Shown: one piece after another, positions 25,263 to 35,220 of the stretch
Numbering within the stretch: position 1 is the stretch's first letter
Layout: the number at the start of each line of letters is the position of its first letter
From: Palleniella intestinalis
Lineage (GTDB): Bacteria > Bacteroidota > Bacteroidia > Bacteroidales > Bacteroidaceae
DNA length: 61,836 bases
Direction: 5' to 3'
Assembly: GCF_013166595.1 (NCBI RefSeq)
Contig: NZ_JABKKG010000005.1
Span: 1 to 61,836, forward strand
Position numbers and translations under genes: made by a program
The notes under the pieces: generated by a model
Told to the model about the DNA's origin: nothing
The model's input: only the letters and a program-made list of their open reading frames with translations
The model's database searches: none

Positions 25263-28200
25263 TTAGTCCAACTTGCAGGTTATCTTCTTTATTCCGTCAG
25301 CGGAAGCCTTCTTTACACCATCGACAAAGACCATAAGTCCCTTGCCCTGATGATAACGGCTGCCGTCCTTGTCGTAAAGGATAGTGATGTCATGACCATG
25401 ATAACGCACATTGTCAAGACAGAAATATGTCCACTTTCCTTCAGGAACAAGAGGGTTGATAACGACAGTGTTGTCCGCCTGTGGCTGCAAACCGCAGATG
25501 CCGGTGATAAGAAGATCGTTGAAAGTAGAGTGATTGTAGTAGCGTGAACGCTCCTGGTCGCCCTTCAGCCAATAACCTGTCACCTCGTCCTGATACTCGC
25601 CGATGTATGGTTTTCCACGCATGTGCTGCGCCTGAACGTATTTCTCCATCTGCTCAAAGAAAGCATCCTTCACACCCGCCAAAGGAGATGTCTGCTCCGC
25701 ATTAAGGTAGTTAATCATACTTGTGAGTGTCTGTGCCGACGCGAAAGGCCAGATTGCACCGTCCCACTCGCATTTTCCCACACCGTGAGTGCGGAATCCC
25801 GGATGACGGCGCTCTGCCGTTGTCAGACCGTAAGGTGCGTTGAAGCCCTGCTCATCCATGACCTGCTGCCATGCAACGCCGTACTTTCCGTTGTCCAAAG
25901 GCATCTTTACGTACCACGGCATATAGCCGATTGCCTCACGGACATTGGCGAGCGAGTCGCCCGTATGTGTCTCAAAGAAACTGCTTTTTTCGTTCCAAAG
26001 GTTTGCAAGAATCAGCTTGCGGAGAGCCTCAGCACGGTTATTGTACTCGTCAGCGAGTGCCTTTTCGCCAGCAAGAGCGGCAACATTGGCAAGCGCGATG
26101 TCATTTCCATACATATAAGCATTGACAGAAGGACGCATAAACTGCTGTGTGCGTGAGCCGGAGATTGTCTCCTCCATGGCGTCACGGACATCACTCTGCC
26201 AGAAAAGTCCGTCGATTCCCTTCGCGTTACGCTTCCTTATCTTGCCATAACCTGACTTCTTTGCAGGGAAAGGCATGTCAGGACGGAATTGGTTCCAATG
26301 ATACCAGTCATCTATCTCCCATTTCATCGACGGAAGGACAGACACCGCCCAATCCTTTCTGCCGTCAACAAGATAGCGCTGCCAGATGCTGTAAGGAATC
26401 CATGAGGAGTAAGCTGTGAGTTTCGCCATAGGCTTTCCCTCGTTGCCCTTGTACCAAGTGTTGATAATCTGGTCAAGATATTCCGGATTGCGAAGCCAGC
26501 GTGACTCATGGATATGGTGACCAACACCGGAGGAAATCAGCTTCCATTTGTCAGCATAGTTGCGCTGCACAAGGAACTCTGTCATAGCCCAGCCGACAGG
26601 AGTCTTCTCGATATGCTTGCGGAGAGTCCACCAGCGATACCAGTAAATCTCCTCGAAATTCTTCTGTGAGCACTCAAACGCCGGACAGTTGGCACGCATC
26701 CATTGCCATGCCTCGCTGTTAGGAATTGCCTGGACGATGTTCTCGTCCTCCATATTGTTGAAATAATCAACATAGCCCTTGTAGTTGTCGTAGTTCAGAA
26801 CGGCAGGAGTCCCGTCAGTGGCAAGCTCACCTCCGTCGACGATAGCCTCAGACTTGAAGTTCGCAATGGCATAGACTGCGAGCTTGTCCTGCTCACCTGC
26901 ATCAGGAAGTATGCCGTCCCAGTCTGCCGGAGTGTCAACAGTAGGATAAGTGCGCTGCACACCTGTGCGGAACATCACACGCTCCACACTCTCAACCGGT
27001 GCAAAGAGCATACGTGTGGCGGTCTTCTTTCCATCGACATAGACTGTATAATTACGATGCTCCACATTAATCTCGACACGGATGCGGTACTCCTTTCCTG
27101 CCTCGTATGCCGCACATTTCGCATAGCGTGCGCCACCCTTGCTGCGGAGTTCACCCTCGTTTGTCAGTTCAAGGCGTCCGCAAGCGGTGCCCTGCTTGTC
27201 AAGGAATTCTATCTGAAGCCATCCATGGTCGTTCTGCGAAGCCTTGAGGTCAAACTCCACAGCGAGCTTCTTTGATGCCGGAATCTTCCTCTCCACACGG
27301 CAGTAATCGAACTTGTCCTTGTCGGAAAGGGTCATCCATTTGCCGTCAAGACCCACAGGTGCTTCTATCGGAGAATAGATGTTCCATGCCGTAAGGTCGG
27401 CAAGCGACTTGCATTTCGTGAAGTCATCGTTGGCGTGCGCTGTCGCATCAATCTGCACAGGGACAGGAACACGCGCCACCCACATGTCCTCCTTGTTCAT
27501 GGAGTACGTCAACCACATGCCGCCGTCTGCCGGTTCGCCGTTACCTTCCTGAATACCACGCACATACTGCGGGCCGAATGACTTATAGTTTCCTCCGTAA
27601 CGCATCGGCGGAATCTCACCCGTCACGAGGTTCAGGGTAGTATAATTCAGACCGTCAGCCGACAGAGAGATAGCCAAAGGCCAACGGAACTCGGAAGGAT
27701 TGTACACCGTTGCGTAAGTGCCGTCGGACAGACGCTGTCCCCAAATCTTGGCATTGCTGTTGACAAAGCCTTTGGCACGGAGGACAGGCTGTGACCATGT
27801 GTTACCGCCGTCGGAGGAAACACTTGTCAGGGCGTGCTTCCAAAGTGCCACAATCCTGCCGTCAGGCAACGTATAGTCGTTATAAGCCTTGTAAGGTTTG
27901 TTAAGCGGAATGAGTTTCTCGTCTCTGTCTGCTTCCTCCACCCACTGCATGCGGATGCGCGGATTGGCAAAGATTTCCGCCACCGCCTTGCGCAAATGCT
28001 TGTCGCCCTTGCGATAGTTAGGGAAGTCGGTGTTCTTCTCGTTGAAGTCGTGGTTGTAGTATATGAAATATATCTTGCCCATTGTGCCGTCCTCCTTTAT
28101 CTCGCGGATGACACGCCCGATACCGTTTCCGTCGTTGTTATGGTCCTTCTTGGACATGCAGACACCGTAAGAAGCGATGGCGTACAGGCGGTTTTCGGAA

Positions 28201-28682
28201 GAGACATACCAACCCATGCGCTGGTGCATCACCGCCTTCAGATTCTTGGCAACGCCTTCCACACCCTTCTTTGTGAATCCGTCAGGCACGTCATATTCAG
28301 GGAAAAGCATCTCCGGCACCGACCATGAATAGCCGTCCTTGGAGCTTTGCACAAGGGTATGTGACGGCGGAACCTGCTCGTCCTTCGGGTCACAGAGATA
28401 ATGGACGTAGAATTTACCCTTCCAATAGGCCATCATCGGCTGGTGGTTGTATGTCCATCCGAAACCGTTTTCCGCAGAAGGATGCTCACGGTTGGCACGC
28501 ATAATCTGGATGTTATGCACGCCAACGACCGGTGACAACTGGCCGTCATGATGATTAGGATTGCTCAATTGAGTGCCCGTATAGTACACTTGTGCGGAAG
28601 CTCCCTGCACACAGAATACGGAACACATACACAACGCCGCCTTCATCAAGGAGGCGGTAATCGGTGATTTGAAATTGGTCAT
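25263..28682 (-). CDS. Two-module glycosidase resembling GH143-GH142 (rhamnogalacturonan II)
   Basis: The 1139-residue secreted protein joins two catalytic-type modules. Residues about 35-440 form a sialidase-like beta-propeller with Asp-box wording (SSDGGNTWSQP). Residues 440-620 form a lectin-like beta-sandwich, and 640-1120 an (alpha/alpha)6 barrel with motifs such as AYSSWIPYSIWQRYL and KCEWDGAIWPFASAQ. This layout and length match BT1020 of Bacteroides thetaiotaomicron as I remember it. There the N-terminal GH143 module removes DHA and the C-terminal GH142 module removes beta-L-arabinofuranose from rhamnogalacturonan II. It is the first gene of the minus-strand glycosidase operon. Confidence 0.75.
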   Translation of the reverse strand: MTNFKSPITASLMKAALCMCSVFCVQGASAQVYYTGTQLSNPNHHDGQLSPVVGVHNIQIMRANREHPSAENGFGWTYNHQPMMAYWKGKFYVHYLCDPKDEQVPPSHTLVQSSKDGYSWSVPEMLFPEYDVPDGFTKKGVEGVAKNLKAVMHQRMGWYVSSENRLYAIASYGVCMSKKDHNNDGNGIGRVIREIKEDGTMGKIYFIYYNHDFNEKNTDFPNYRKGDKHLRKAVAEIFANPRIRMQWVEEADRDEKLIPLNKPYKAYNDYTLPDGRIVALWKHALTSVSSDGGNTWSQPVLRAKGFVNSNAKIWGQRLSDGTYATVYNPSEFRWPLAISLSADGLNYTTLNLVTGEIPPMRYGGNYKSFGPQYVRGIQEGNGEPADGGMWLTYSMNKEDMWVARVPVPVQIDATAHANDDFTKCKSLADLTAWNIYSPIEAPVGLDGKWMTLSDKDKFDYCRVERKIPASKKLAVEFDLKASQNDHGWLQIEFLDKQGTACGRLELTNEGELRSKGGARYAKCAAYEAGKEYRIRVEINVEHRNYTVYVDGKKTATRMLFAPVESVERVMFRTGVQRTYPTVDTPADWDGILPDAGEQDKLAVYAIANFKSEAIVDGGELATDGTPAVLNYDNYKGYVDYFNNMEDENIVQAIPNSEAWQWMRANCPAFECSQKNFEEIYWYRWWTLRKHIEKTPVGWAMTEFLVQRNYADKWKLISSGVGHHIHESRWLRNPEYLDQIINTWYKGNEGKPMAKLTAYSSWIPYSIWQRYLVDGRKDWAVSVLPSMKWEIDDWYHWNQFRPDMPFPAKKSGYGKIRKRNAKGIDGLFWQSDVRDAMEETISGSRTQQFMRPSVNAYMYGNDIALANVAALAGEKALADEYNNRAEALRKLILANLWNEKSSFFETHTGDSLANVREAIGYMPWYVKMPLDNGKYGVAWQQVMDEQGFNAPYGLTTAERRHPGFRTHGVGKCEWDGAIWPFASAQTLTSMINYLNAEQTSPLAGVKDAFFEQMEKYVQAQHMRGKPYIGEYQDEVTGYWLKGDQERSRYYNHSTFNDLLITGICGLQPQADNTVVINPLVPEGKWTYFCLDNVRYHGHDITILYDKDGSRYHQGKGLMVFVDGVKKASADGIKKITCKLD

Positions 28683-28733
28683 TTTATAATCTGTTAGTTT
28701 GATGTTTCCAACTTGTCAAGGTTATGATGTTGG

Positions 28734-28741
28734 CAAAGTTA
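28734..28741 (-). promoter_or_regulatory. -7 box of the glycosidase operon
   Basis: TAACTTTG on the minus strand lies 51 bp upstream of the GH143-GH142-like start. A TTTG box at the usual distance is missing, so an activator may be needed; this is inference. Confidence 0.5.
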
Positions 28742-28864
28742 CTAATTATTTTCCAAGTTTGCATGCGCAAAAACGTAAAAGTATGTTAATACTTGAGTAT
28801 AAGACAATGTTTTGCGCATTTCCGCCCTCATTCCACCATTCATTCCTAATCACTTGACAAAATG

Positions 28865-28943
28865 AAAGGTTATCTTTTGCATTACAAAGTGTTACCTTTT
28901 GCCAAGCGAAAGGTAACACTTCACAAGCTAAAAGGTTACCTTT
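28865..28943. repeat. 22-bp periodic palindrome array, copy B
   Basis: Units at 28865-28877, 28886-28899, 28909-28922 and 28931-28943 have centres 21-23 bp apart. The array is preceded by TTGACAAAATG and followed by TTTAACATACGTT, both shared with copies C and D. It lies in the divergent gap between the glycosidase operon and the GT2 gene. Confidence 0.8.
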
Positions 28944-29155
28944 CGAAAAACCATCCGTTATTTAACATACGTTTTGTTTTTAGTTTGCAAAAACACACGA
29001 ATAACCATACATTCGTCAAGCCATAACGCCGTTTTTCTTACAAAACGAAAGTCCGAGAAATCTTTCTTCACACCATCCAACTTCGTTCTGCACATATTTA
29101 ATCGCGCGAATGTCAAAATCTTTAGGAAAATGGTCGGCAATCAAAAAAAAATTAG

Positions 29156-29163
29156 TAACTTTG
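29156..29163 (+). promoter_or_regulatory. -7 box of the GT2 gene
   Basis: TAACTTTG matches TAnnTTTG. It lies downstream of the first ATG of the open frame (29110) and so excludes that codon as start. No good -33 box is visible. Confidence 0.45.
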
Positions 29164-29190
29164 TACTCGTCAAACCCGCAGCGCACGGAC

Positions 29191-30018
29191 ATGGTTTCCA
29201 TTGACCTCAAACCGTTGTCCGCTACCGCAGGGATTGCAGTGACTATCAAACTATCGAAAACAAAACAAGTGAAGATTACTCTCATCACCTGCACATACAA
29301 TGCGGAAAGCGTCTTGCAGAGGACTCTGGACAGTGTCCTCCGGCAGCCGTATGCCGACATCGAACACATCATAATCGACGGTGCGAGTTCTGATTCCACC
29401 GTCGCCATTGCCGAAAAATACAAGGCGCAGAGCGACAAAATGCAGAACGGGCACGCCATAACCATACTAAGCGAACCGGACAATGGGCTGTATGACGCCA
29501 TGAACAAGGGCATCGGAATGGCTACGGGAGCGTATCTCTGTTTCCTAAACGCCGGCGATATGCTGACGGACGATGCCATTCGGAAGTTTCCTTCAGGACG
29601 CAGCGTTGTCTATGGCGAGACGGACATCGTGGATGACAACGGCAATTTCCTGCGCCACCGCAGGCTTCAGGCTCCGGAAAAGCTCACCTGGCGGTCGTTC
29701 CGCAATGGCATGCTGGTGTGCCACCAGGCATTTTATGCCAACACAGAACTTGCGAAATGCACGCCATACAACCTGAAATACAGGATTTCGGGTGATGTGG
29801 ATTGGTGCATACGTATCATGAAGGAAGGCGAGAAGCGTGGCATGACGACATGGAACACGCACCGTGTCCTCTGCCGTTATCTTGCAGGAGGCATGAGCGT
29901 GAAGAACCACCGTGCGTCACTTCTTGAGCGTTTCCACACGATGAGAGAGCACTACGGCATTGTCACCACCGTGGCGATGCACGCTTGGTTTGTAATCAGA
30001 GGCTTCATAAAGAAATGA
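29191..30018 (+). CDS. Family 2 glycosyltransferase
   Basis: A GT-A type glycosyltransferase with the usual beginning ITLITCTYNAESVLQRTLDS, EPDNGLYDAMNKGI and FLNAGD, and SGDVDWCIR near the acceptor side. It probably adds a sugar to a surface or secreted polysaccharide from a nucleotide-sugar donor in the cytoplasm. The ATG at 29191 follows the -7 box; however, family members usually start just before KITLITCTYN, so the GTG at 29269 is an alternative start. It overlaps the next gene by ATGA. No other polysaccharide genes are nearby. Confidence 0.85.
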   Translation: MVSIDLKPLSATAGIAVTIKLSKTKQVKITLITCTYNAESVLQRTLDSVLRQPYADIEHIIIDGASSDSTVAIAEKYKAQSDKMQNGHAITILSEPDNGLYDAMNKGIGMATGAYLCFLNAGDMLTDDAIRKFPSGRSVVYGETDIVDDNGNFLRHRRLQAPEKLTWRSFRNGMLVCHQAFYANTELAKCTPYNLKYRISGDVDWCIRIMKEGEKRGMTTWNTHRVLCRYLAGGMSVKNHRASLLERFHTMREHYGIVTTVAMHAWFVIRGFIKK

Positions 30019-30731
30019 TTCCGGAGGAAAGAAAGATACAGAAATTGTTCCGGAAAGGCTGCGCCGAGTACGGTCTACTGGAGGATGGGGACAGGATTCT
30101 CATAGCTCTTTCTGGTGGAAAGGACTCCCTCGAACTGGTGAGGCTGCTCGCCGGACAGCAGAGAATCTACAAACCGCACATCAGTGTGGAGGCGGCGCAT
30201 GTTCTCATGGATAATATCCCATACGAGACTGACCGCAGTTACCTCAGCCGGTTCTGTGAGAATGTTGGCGTTAAACTGCATATTCTCCACACTTCTTTTG
30301 AGGAGCGGGAGGGCAGCAAGAAGCCCCGGTGCTTCCTTTGCTCATGGGCGAGAAGGAAAACTCTCTTCTCATTTGCCACCGACAACGGCTTCAACAAGAT
30401 TGCTTTGGGACATCATCAGGACGACATTCTTGTCACTCTGCTGATGAATATGGCCTTTGAAGGGTCGATACAGACCATGCCGCCACGGCTGACCATGGAA
30501 CATTACCCGGTCACTGTCATCCGTCCGCTGTGCCTTGTGCCTGAAAGTCTCATCGCTGCCGTGGCTGAGACGGAGGGTTTTGAGAAGCTGAAGACCGCCT
30601 GTCCTTACGAGCAAATCACGAGAAGGCAGAGCATGACGGAGATGTTCCATAGGTTGGAGGAGATGAACCCTGAGGCGCGCTACAGTCTTTGGAACTCCAT
30701 GCGCAACATACACAAGGACTTGTTGCCTTGA
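30015..30731 (+). CDS. ttcA: TtcA-like PP-loop ATPase (tRNA 2-thiocytidine synthesis)
   Basis: The protein carries the PP-loop ALSGGKDSLEL, a CFLCSWARR (CxxC) motif and a third cysteine in TACPYEQ. These are the three cysteines that hold the iron-sulfur cluster in TtcA-type enzymes. TtcA thiolates cytidine 32 of some tRNAs. The ATG at 30015 overlaps the stop of the glycosyltransferase gene (ATGA) and gives 238 residues. The ATG at 29985 is less likely. A related PP-loop function cannot be excluded. Confidence 0.82.
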   Translation: MIPEERKIQKLFRKGCAEYGLLEDGDRILIALSGGKDSLELVRLLAGQQRIYKPHISVEAAHVLMDNIPYETDRSYLSRFCENVGVKLHILHTSFEEREGSKKPRCFLCSWARRKTLFSFATDNGFNKIALGHHQDDILVTLLMNMAFEGSIQTMPPRLTMEHYPVTVIRPLCLVPESLIAAVAETEGFEKLKTACPYEQITRRQSMTEMFHRLEEMNPEARYSLWNSMRNIHKDLLP

Positions 30732-30785
30732 TTTCCTTGCCGGACAACACACTCAACAAACAAAGAAAACAAACTAACAAACATT

Positions 30786-31970
30786 ATGAAATACGACTTC
30801 GATGAGATTGTCCCACGCGAAGGGACAGACAGCATGAAACTGAAGTATGTCAAGGACATCTGCGGAAGAGACGATGTCCTGCCTATGTGGGTGGCGGACA
30901 TGGATTTCCGCACGCCTCCTTTTGTCGTCAAAGCTATAGAGAAACGCGCCAATCAGGGTGTTCTTGGCTACACATGCACGCATGACAGATACTATGACTC
31001 TATATGCCGCTGGTCAAAAGAGCATTACGGCATGGAGATAACCAATGAGAATGTCAACTACATTCCGGGCGTTGTCGCCGGTATTCTGCTTGCTGTGCAG
31101 GTGTTCACGGAGAAGAATGACAGGATTCTCATACAGCAGCCGGTGTATCATCCTTTCCGCATTGTCCCCGAAGCGACAGGCAGGAAGGTGGTTATGTCAC
31201 CGCTTCGCAGGGTGGGAAGCAGCTTTGAGATGGACTTCGAGCAGCTCCGCAAGGACATAAAGGGCTGCAAGATGATGATTCTCTGCAACCCTCACAACCC
31301 TGCCGGAATATGCTGGTCGAAGGAAGATTTGCAGACTGTGGCGCAGATTTGTGCCGAAGAGGGTGTGCTTGTCATCAGCGATGAGATTCATTGCGACATG
31401 ATTCTCCACGGCAAAAAGCACATTCCGTTTGCCACAGTGAGTGAAGAGGCACGCATGAACAGTATCACTCTGCAGGCTCCGTCGAAGGTGTTCAACATGC
31501 CGGGCGTGGTCGCTGCGCACGCCATTGTGTTCAATCCGGAAATCAGAGAGAAGTATTTCGGCTACATTTGGGGCACTGACCAGGATGCAGGCAACGTATT
31601 TGCTTACGACTGTGTGGCAGCCTGCTACAGTGAGGAGGGCGACGAATGGCGCAAGGAGATGCTTGCTTATGTGGAAGGGAACATCGACTTGCTCTGCACA
31701 AGGCTTGCCGAGGAATGTCCGCAAATAACGCCTGTCCGCCCGGAAGCGTCCTTCCTTGTGTTCCTTGACTGCCGCAAACTGATGGAGGAAAAGGGCATGA
31801 AGGAGCAGTCGGAACTCATCCGTTTCTTTGCCGACAAGGCTCATCTCGCCTTCAACAGCGGGGATATGTTCGGCTGTCTCGGGAAGGGATATATGCGCAT
31901 GAACATCGCTTGCCCACACTCTGTGGTGAACAAGGCTATAGACTTGATGGTAGAAGCAATCAAACAATAA
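30786..31970 (+). CDS. PatB/MalY-type PLP aminotransferase (cystathionine beta-lyase-like)
   Basis: A 394-residue fold-type-I PLP enzyme. It has LPMWVADMDFRTPP near the N-terminus, NPHNPAGICWSKEDL, and the PLP-lysine motif QAPSKVFNMPG. The family includes C-S lyases that split cystathionine or cysteine to give sulfide or homocysteine, and aminotransferases; the exact substrate is open. It starts 54 bp after the TtcA-like gene and ends 10 bp before GH106, so it seems to share a transcript with the glycosidases. Confidence 0.88.
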   Translation: MKYDFDEIVPREGTDSMKLKYVKDICGRDDVLPMWVADMDFRTPPFVVKAIEKRANQGVLGYTCTHDRYYDSICRWSKEHYGMEITNENVNYIPGVVAGILLAVQVFTEKNDRILIQQPVYHPFRIVPEATGRKVVMSPLRRVGSSFEMDFEQLRKDIKGCKMMILCNPHNPAGICWSKEDLQTVAQICAEEGVLVISDEIHCDMILHGKKHIPFATVSEEARMNSITLQAPSKVFNMPGVVAAHAIVFNPEIREKYFGYIWGTDQDAGNVFAYDCVAACYSEEGDEWRKEMLAYVEGNIDLLCTRLAEECPQITPVRPEASFLVFLDCRKLMEEKGMKEQSELIRFFADKAHLAFNSGDMFGCLGKGYMRMNIACPHSVVNKAIDLMVEAIKQ

Positions 31971-31980
31971 TAACATAATC

Positions 31981-34900
31981 ATGAAGAAACATTTTTTTCT
32001 CGCTATCATAGCGACAGCCATTGCGGCATTACCTGCATTTGGCAGCATGGCACAACGTACCTATTCACCGTTCTGTTTCTGGTACTGGATGTACGGAGCT
32101 GTGTCAAAACCTGCCATTCAGGCTGACCTCGTGGCAATGAAAAACGCAGGACTGCGCGGAACGTATCTCATGCCTATCTACAGTTCGGAGCGAAGACCGG
32201 AGTACAACGGACAGGCTGACCAGTTGTCTCCGTTGTTCTGGGACATGGTGGGCTACTCCATGCAGCAGTGTGATTCGCTCGGTCTGGAACTGGGCATACA
32301 TATCTGTGACGGCTTCGCCCTTGCCGGAGGACCGTGGTTTACACCTGAAGAGTCCATGCAGAAGGTGGTATGGACAGAGGATATTGTGGAGGTTGGCACG
32401 GAGAAAAGCAACTCCAAGGCTTCAAAGAAATATGGCAAAAAGGGGAAAATGCCAGCTCCTTATAAGTTCAGGCTTGATGCCTACAAAGGCGAAGGATACA
32501 AGGATATTGCCGCTTTTGCCGTACCTGTGAAGCATAAGGTGGACGAGGTTAAAGCCACAAAAATGGCTATGTCGGAGGGAGTGACCTCGGATGAGAAGAA
32601 CATCATACGTGCAAATGCGCCTTGTTCGTTCTCTTTTGATTTCCCTAACGGCACTGTTGTGCGCACAGTGGAAATCACTCCGTCGGGCACAAACATTCAG
32701 AACCAGCGTCTGAAGGTGGAATACAGTCTTGACGGAAAGACCTTTACATACATCACTACATTCACTCCGGCGCGTCAGGGCTGGCAGAACACTGCCGCTG
32801 CTGCGACATTCACACTGCCTGAGTATATAAAGAGCAACGTAAACTCTCCTCTTACGCTTCGTTTCAGTTGGACTCCGGACGGCACAGAGCCGGGTTCTGA
32901 GGACCTTGACGCTGCAAAATGGAAGCCGACACTTAGACTGAAAGGCATCCGTTTCTTCCAGAATCCTAAGATTCACCAATGGGAAGGAAAGGCTGCTTAC
33001 GCATGGCGCGTGGCGGAAGAGACCACCGAGAAGCAGGTGCCAAAGGACTTCTGCCCTGCTCTCTATGACATAATTCCGTTGGAAATGAGTGAGGACGGCA
33101 CTGTAAGCATACCGGCAAACTGTCCCAGAACTTACCGTATCATACGTATGGGACACTGCTCCACAGGTCAGATGAATGCCACTGCCGGCGGAGGAAAAGG
33201 CCTGGAGTGTGACAAATTCTCCAAGGCTGCCGTCAACAAACTTGTCGACAACTGGTTCTGCAAGTTCATGGCACTGCCGCACAGCAACACTGTCAAATAT
33301 CTGCATGTGGACTCTTGGGAGTGCGGTTGCCAGAACTGGTCAACGAATTTCGCAGAGGAGTTCCGCGCACGCCGCGGCTATGACATCAAGCGTTGGCTGC
33401 CGTTGTTCGCAGGAATCCCTGTTGTCAGCGCAAGCGAGAGTGAGCGTGTGCTGCGCGATGTGCGACTTACCATCAACGAACTCATCCATGATGTGTTCTT
33501 CACAACTGTCAGAGAGCGTGCGCATAAGATGGGTATGAAGTTCTCTTCCGAGAGCATCGCACCAACAATGGTGGCTGACGGACTCGACCACTATAGGTAT
33601 GCTGACCTCCCAATGGGAGAATACTGGCTCAATTCTCCTACACATGATAAACCGAACGATATGTCTGACGCCATTTCCGGTGCTCATATCTATGGCAAGA
33701 ACATAGTACAGGCAGAAGGATTCACTGAGGTTCGTGGCGTATGGGATGAGGATCCGGCGTCCATAAAGACACTCCTTGACCGCAATTTCGCCCTTGGCAT
33801 GAACCGTCTCTTCTTTCATGTGAACACCCATAATCCATGGATGGACAAAAAACCGGGCATGACTCTTGACGGCATCGGTCTGTTCTTCCAGCGTGACCAG
33901 ACATGGATGCCTGAGGCAAAACCTTTTGTTGACTACATCACACGCTGCTCCGCACTGCTCCAGCAGGGACGCCCGGTGCAGGACATCGCCGTATATACCG
34001 GCGACGAAATGCCACGCCGCTCCGTGCTTCCCGAGCGTCTTGTAAGCATGTTGCCAGGCATTTTCGGCAAGGAGCGTGTCGCTTCTGAGGCTAAACGACT
34101 TGCCAACGTCGGGCAGCCTATGGAGGTAAGCCCTGTCGGTGTGAACCATTCTGCAGGCATTGTCGACCCGAAAGACTGGGTAAACTGCATGCGTGGCTAC
34201 CAGTATGACTCTTTCAACCCTGATGTTCTGCTTAATCTTGCGACAGCAAAAGACGGTTGCATGGTGCTGCCGGGTGGCGCCAAGTACCGCGTAGTGGTAG
34301 TTCCAGCCGTGCGTCCTATGAACCCTAACGGCATAATTAGTAAAGAAGCAAAGGCTAAGATTGAGGAACTCCGCAAGGCAGGTGTGGCAGTCATCGACAA
34401 GACTTTCACTGATGACGATTTCTCACGTTACGGTCTGAAGCGTGATGCAGAACTTCCTAATGGCATTGCCTATACACACCGCAGTGCAGTTAATGGCGAA
34501 ATATACTTCATCGCTAACCAAAAGAACGAGGATGTGACATTCACTGCAAAGTTCCGTGACACAGCCAATGGCACACCTTATATATATAATGCCGTTGACA
34601 ACACCATCACAGCATGGTCATCGGAGACAATCTTCCTCCCTGCCAACGGCTCTTGCTTCGTTCTTTTCCCAAAGAACAATGTAGCGGAGATACTCTCCTG
34701 CCTGCCTGAACAGCCTGCAGAGAAAGCCGAAACGACAGCAAAACAGGAAAGAGAAGCCATAGCTCTCACCAATCCTTACACTCTTACACTGAAGGAAGCG
34801 GGAGCGACAATGACGCTTGACGCACTGAAGAGCTGGACAGAGATAGAGGAAGGAAACCTCCGTTATTTCTCCGGACACGGCAAATACTCCACAACCGTGA

Positions 34901-35211
34901 AGCTGAAAAAGAAACCTTCAGGCAATGAGAAACTGCAACTCGGCAAGGTGATGAACATCGCCCACGTTTGGGTCAATGGCATTGACTGCGGCATAGTGTG
35001 GACAGCACCTTACGAAGCGAACATCGGCAAAGCTCTGAAAAAGGGCATCAACACCATCGAAATAGAAGTCGTGAACACATGGGCGAACGCTCTCCGTGGC
35101 ATGGATGAGGGCAAAGCACCGTATGATGGTATATGGACAAACGCCAAATACCGCATGGACAAGCCTCATCTTCTCCCTGCCGGACTTCTCGGACCTGTAA
35201 CTATCAAATAA
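31981..35211 (+). CDS. GH106 alpha-L-rhamnosidase (secreted)
   Basis: The 1076-residue protein has a signal peptide (about 1-24). The GH106 beginning FCFWYWMYGAVSKPAIQADL and GLRGTYLMPIYS follow, then a TIM-barrel region with HVDSWECGCQNWSTNFAEEF and SIAPTMVADGLDHYRYADLP. A C-terminal sugar-binding-like domain contains MNIAHVWVNGIDCGIVW. GH106 enzymes act in rhamnogalacturonan II breakdown in Bacteroides. It starts 10 bp after the aminotransferase gene and is followed 9 bp later by the SGNH esterase gene. Confidence 0.9.
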   Translation: MKKHFFLAIIATAIAALPAFGSMAQRTYSPFCFWYWMYGAVSKPAIQADLVAMKNAGLRGTYLMPIYSSERRPEYNGQADQLSPLFWDMVGYSMQQCDSLGLELGIHICDGFALAGGPWFTPEESMQKVVWTEDIVEVGTEKSNSKASKKYGKKGKMPAPYKFRLDAYKGEGYKDIAAFAVPVKHKVDEVKATKMAMSEGVTSDEKNIIRANAPCSFSFDFPNGTVVRTVEITPSGTNIQNQRLKVEYSLDGKTFTYITTFTPARQGWQNTAAAATFTLPEYIKSNVNSPLTLRFSWTPDGTEPGSEDLDAAKWKPTLRLKGIRFFQNPKIHQWEGKAAYAWRVAEETTEKQVPKDFCPALYDIIPLEMSEDGTVSIPANCPRTYRIIRMGHCSTGQMNATAGGGKGLECDKFSKAAVNKLVDNWFCKFMALPHSNTVKYLHVDSWECGCQNWSTNFAEEFRARRGYDIKRWLPLFAGIPVVSASESERVLRDVRLTINELIHDVFFTTVRERAHKMGMKFSSESIAPTMVADGLDHYRYADLPMGEYWLNSPTHDKPNDMSDAISGAHIYGKNIVQAEGFTEVRGVWDEDPASIKTLLDRNFALGMNRLFFHVNTHNPWMDKKPGMTLDGIGLFFQRDQTWMPEAKPFVDYITRCSALLQQGRPVQDIAVYTGDEMPRRSVLPERLVSMLPGIFGKERVASEAKRLANVGQPMEVSPVGVNHSAGIVDPKDWVNCMRGYQYDSFNPDVLLNLATAKDGCMVLPGGAKYRVVVVPAVRPMNPNGIISKEAKAKIEELRKAGVAVIDKTFTDDDFSRYGLKRDAELPNGIAYTHRSAVNGEIYFIANQKNEDVTFTAKFRDTANGTPYIYNAVDNTITAWSSETIFLPANGSCFVLFPKNNVAEILSCLPEQPAEKAETTAKQEREAIALTNPYTLTLKEAGATMTLDALKSWTEIEEGNLRYFSGHGKYSTTVKLKKKPSGNEKLQLGKVMNIAHVWVNGIDCGIVWTAPYEANIGKALKKGINTIEIEVVNTWANALRGMDEGKAPYDGIWTNAKYRMDKPHLLPAGLLGPVTIK

Positions 35212-35220
35212 ACATAACCA

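Noticed and set aside
31197..32048. 283-codon minus-strand frame opposite the PatB-like gene
   Set aside because: The opposite strand encodes a clear PLP enzyme with all motifs; the frame is a shadow.
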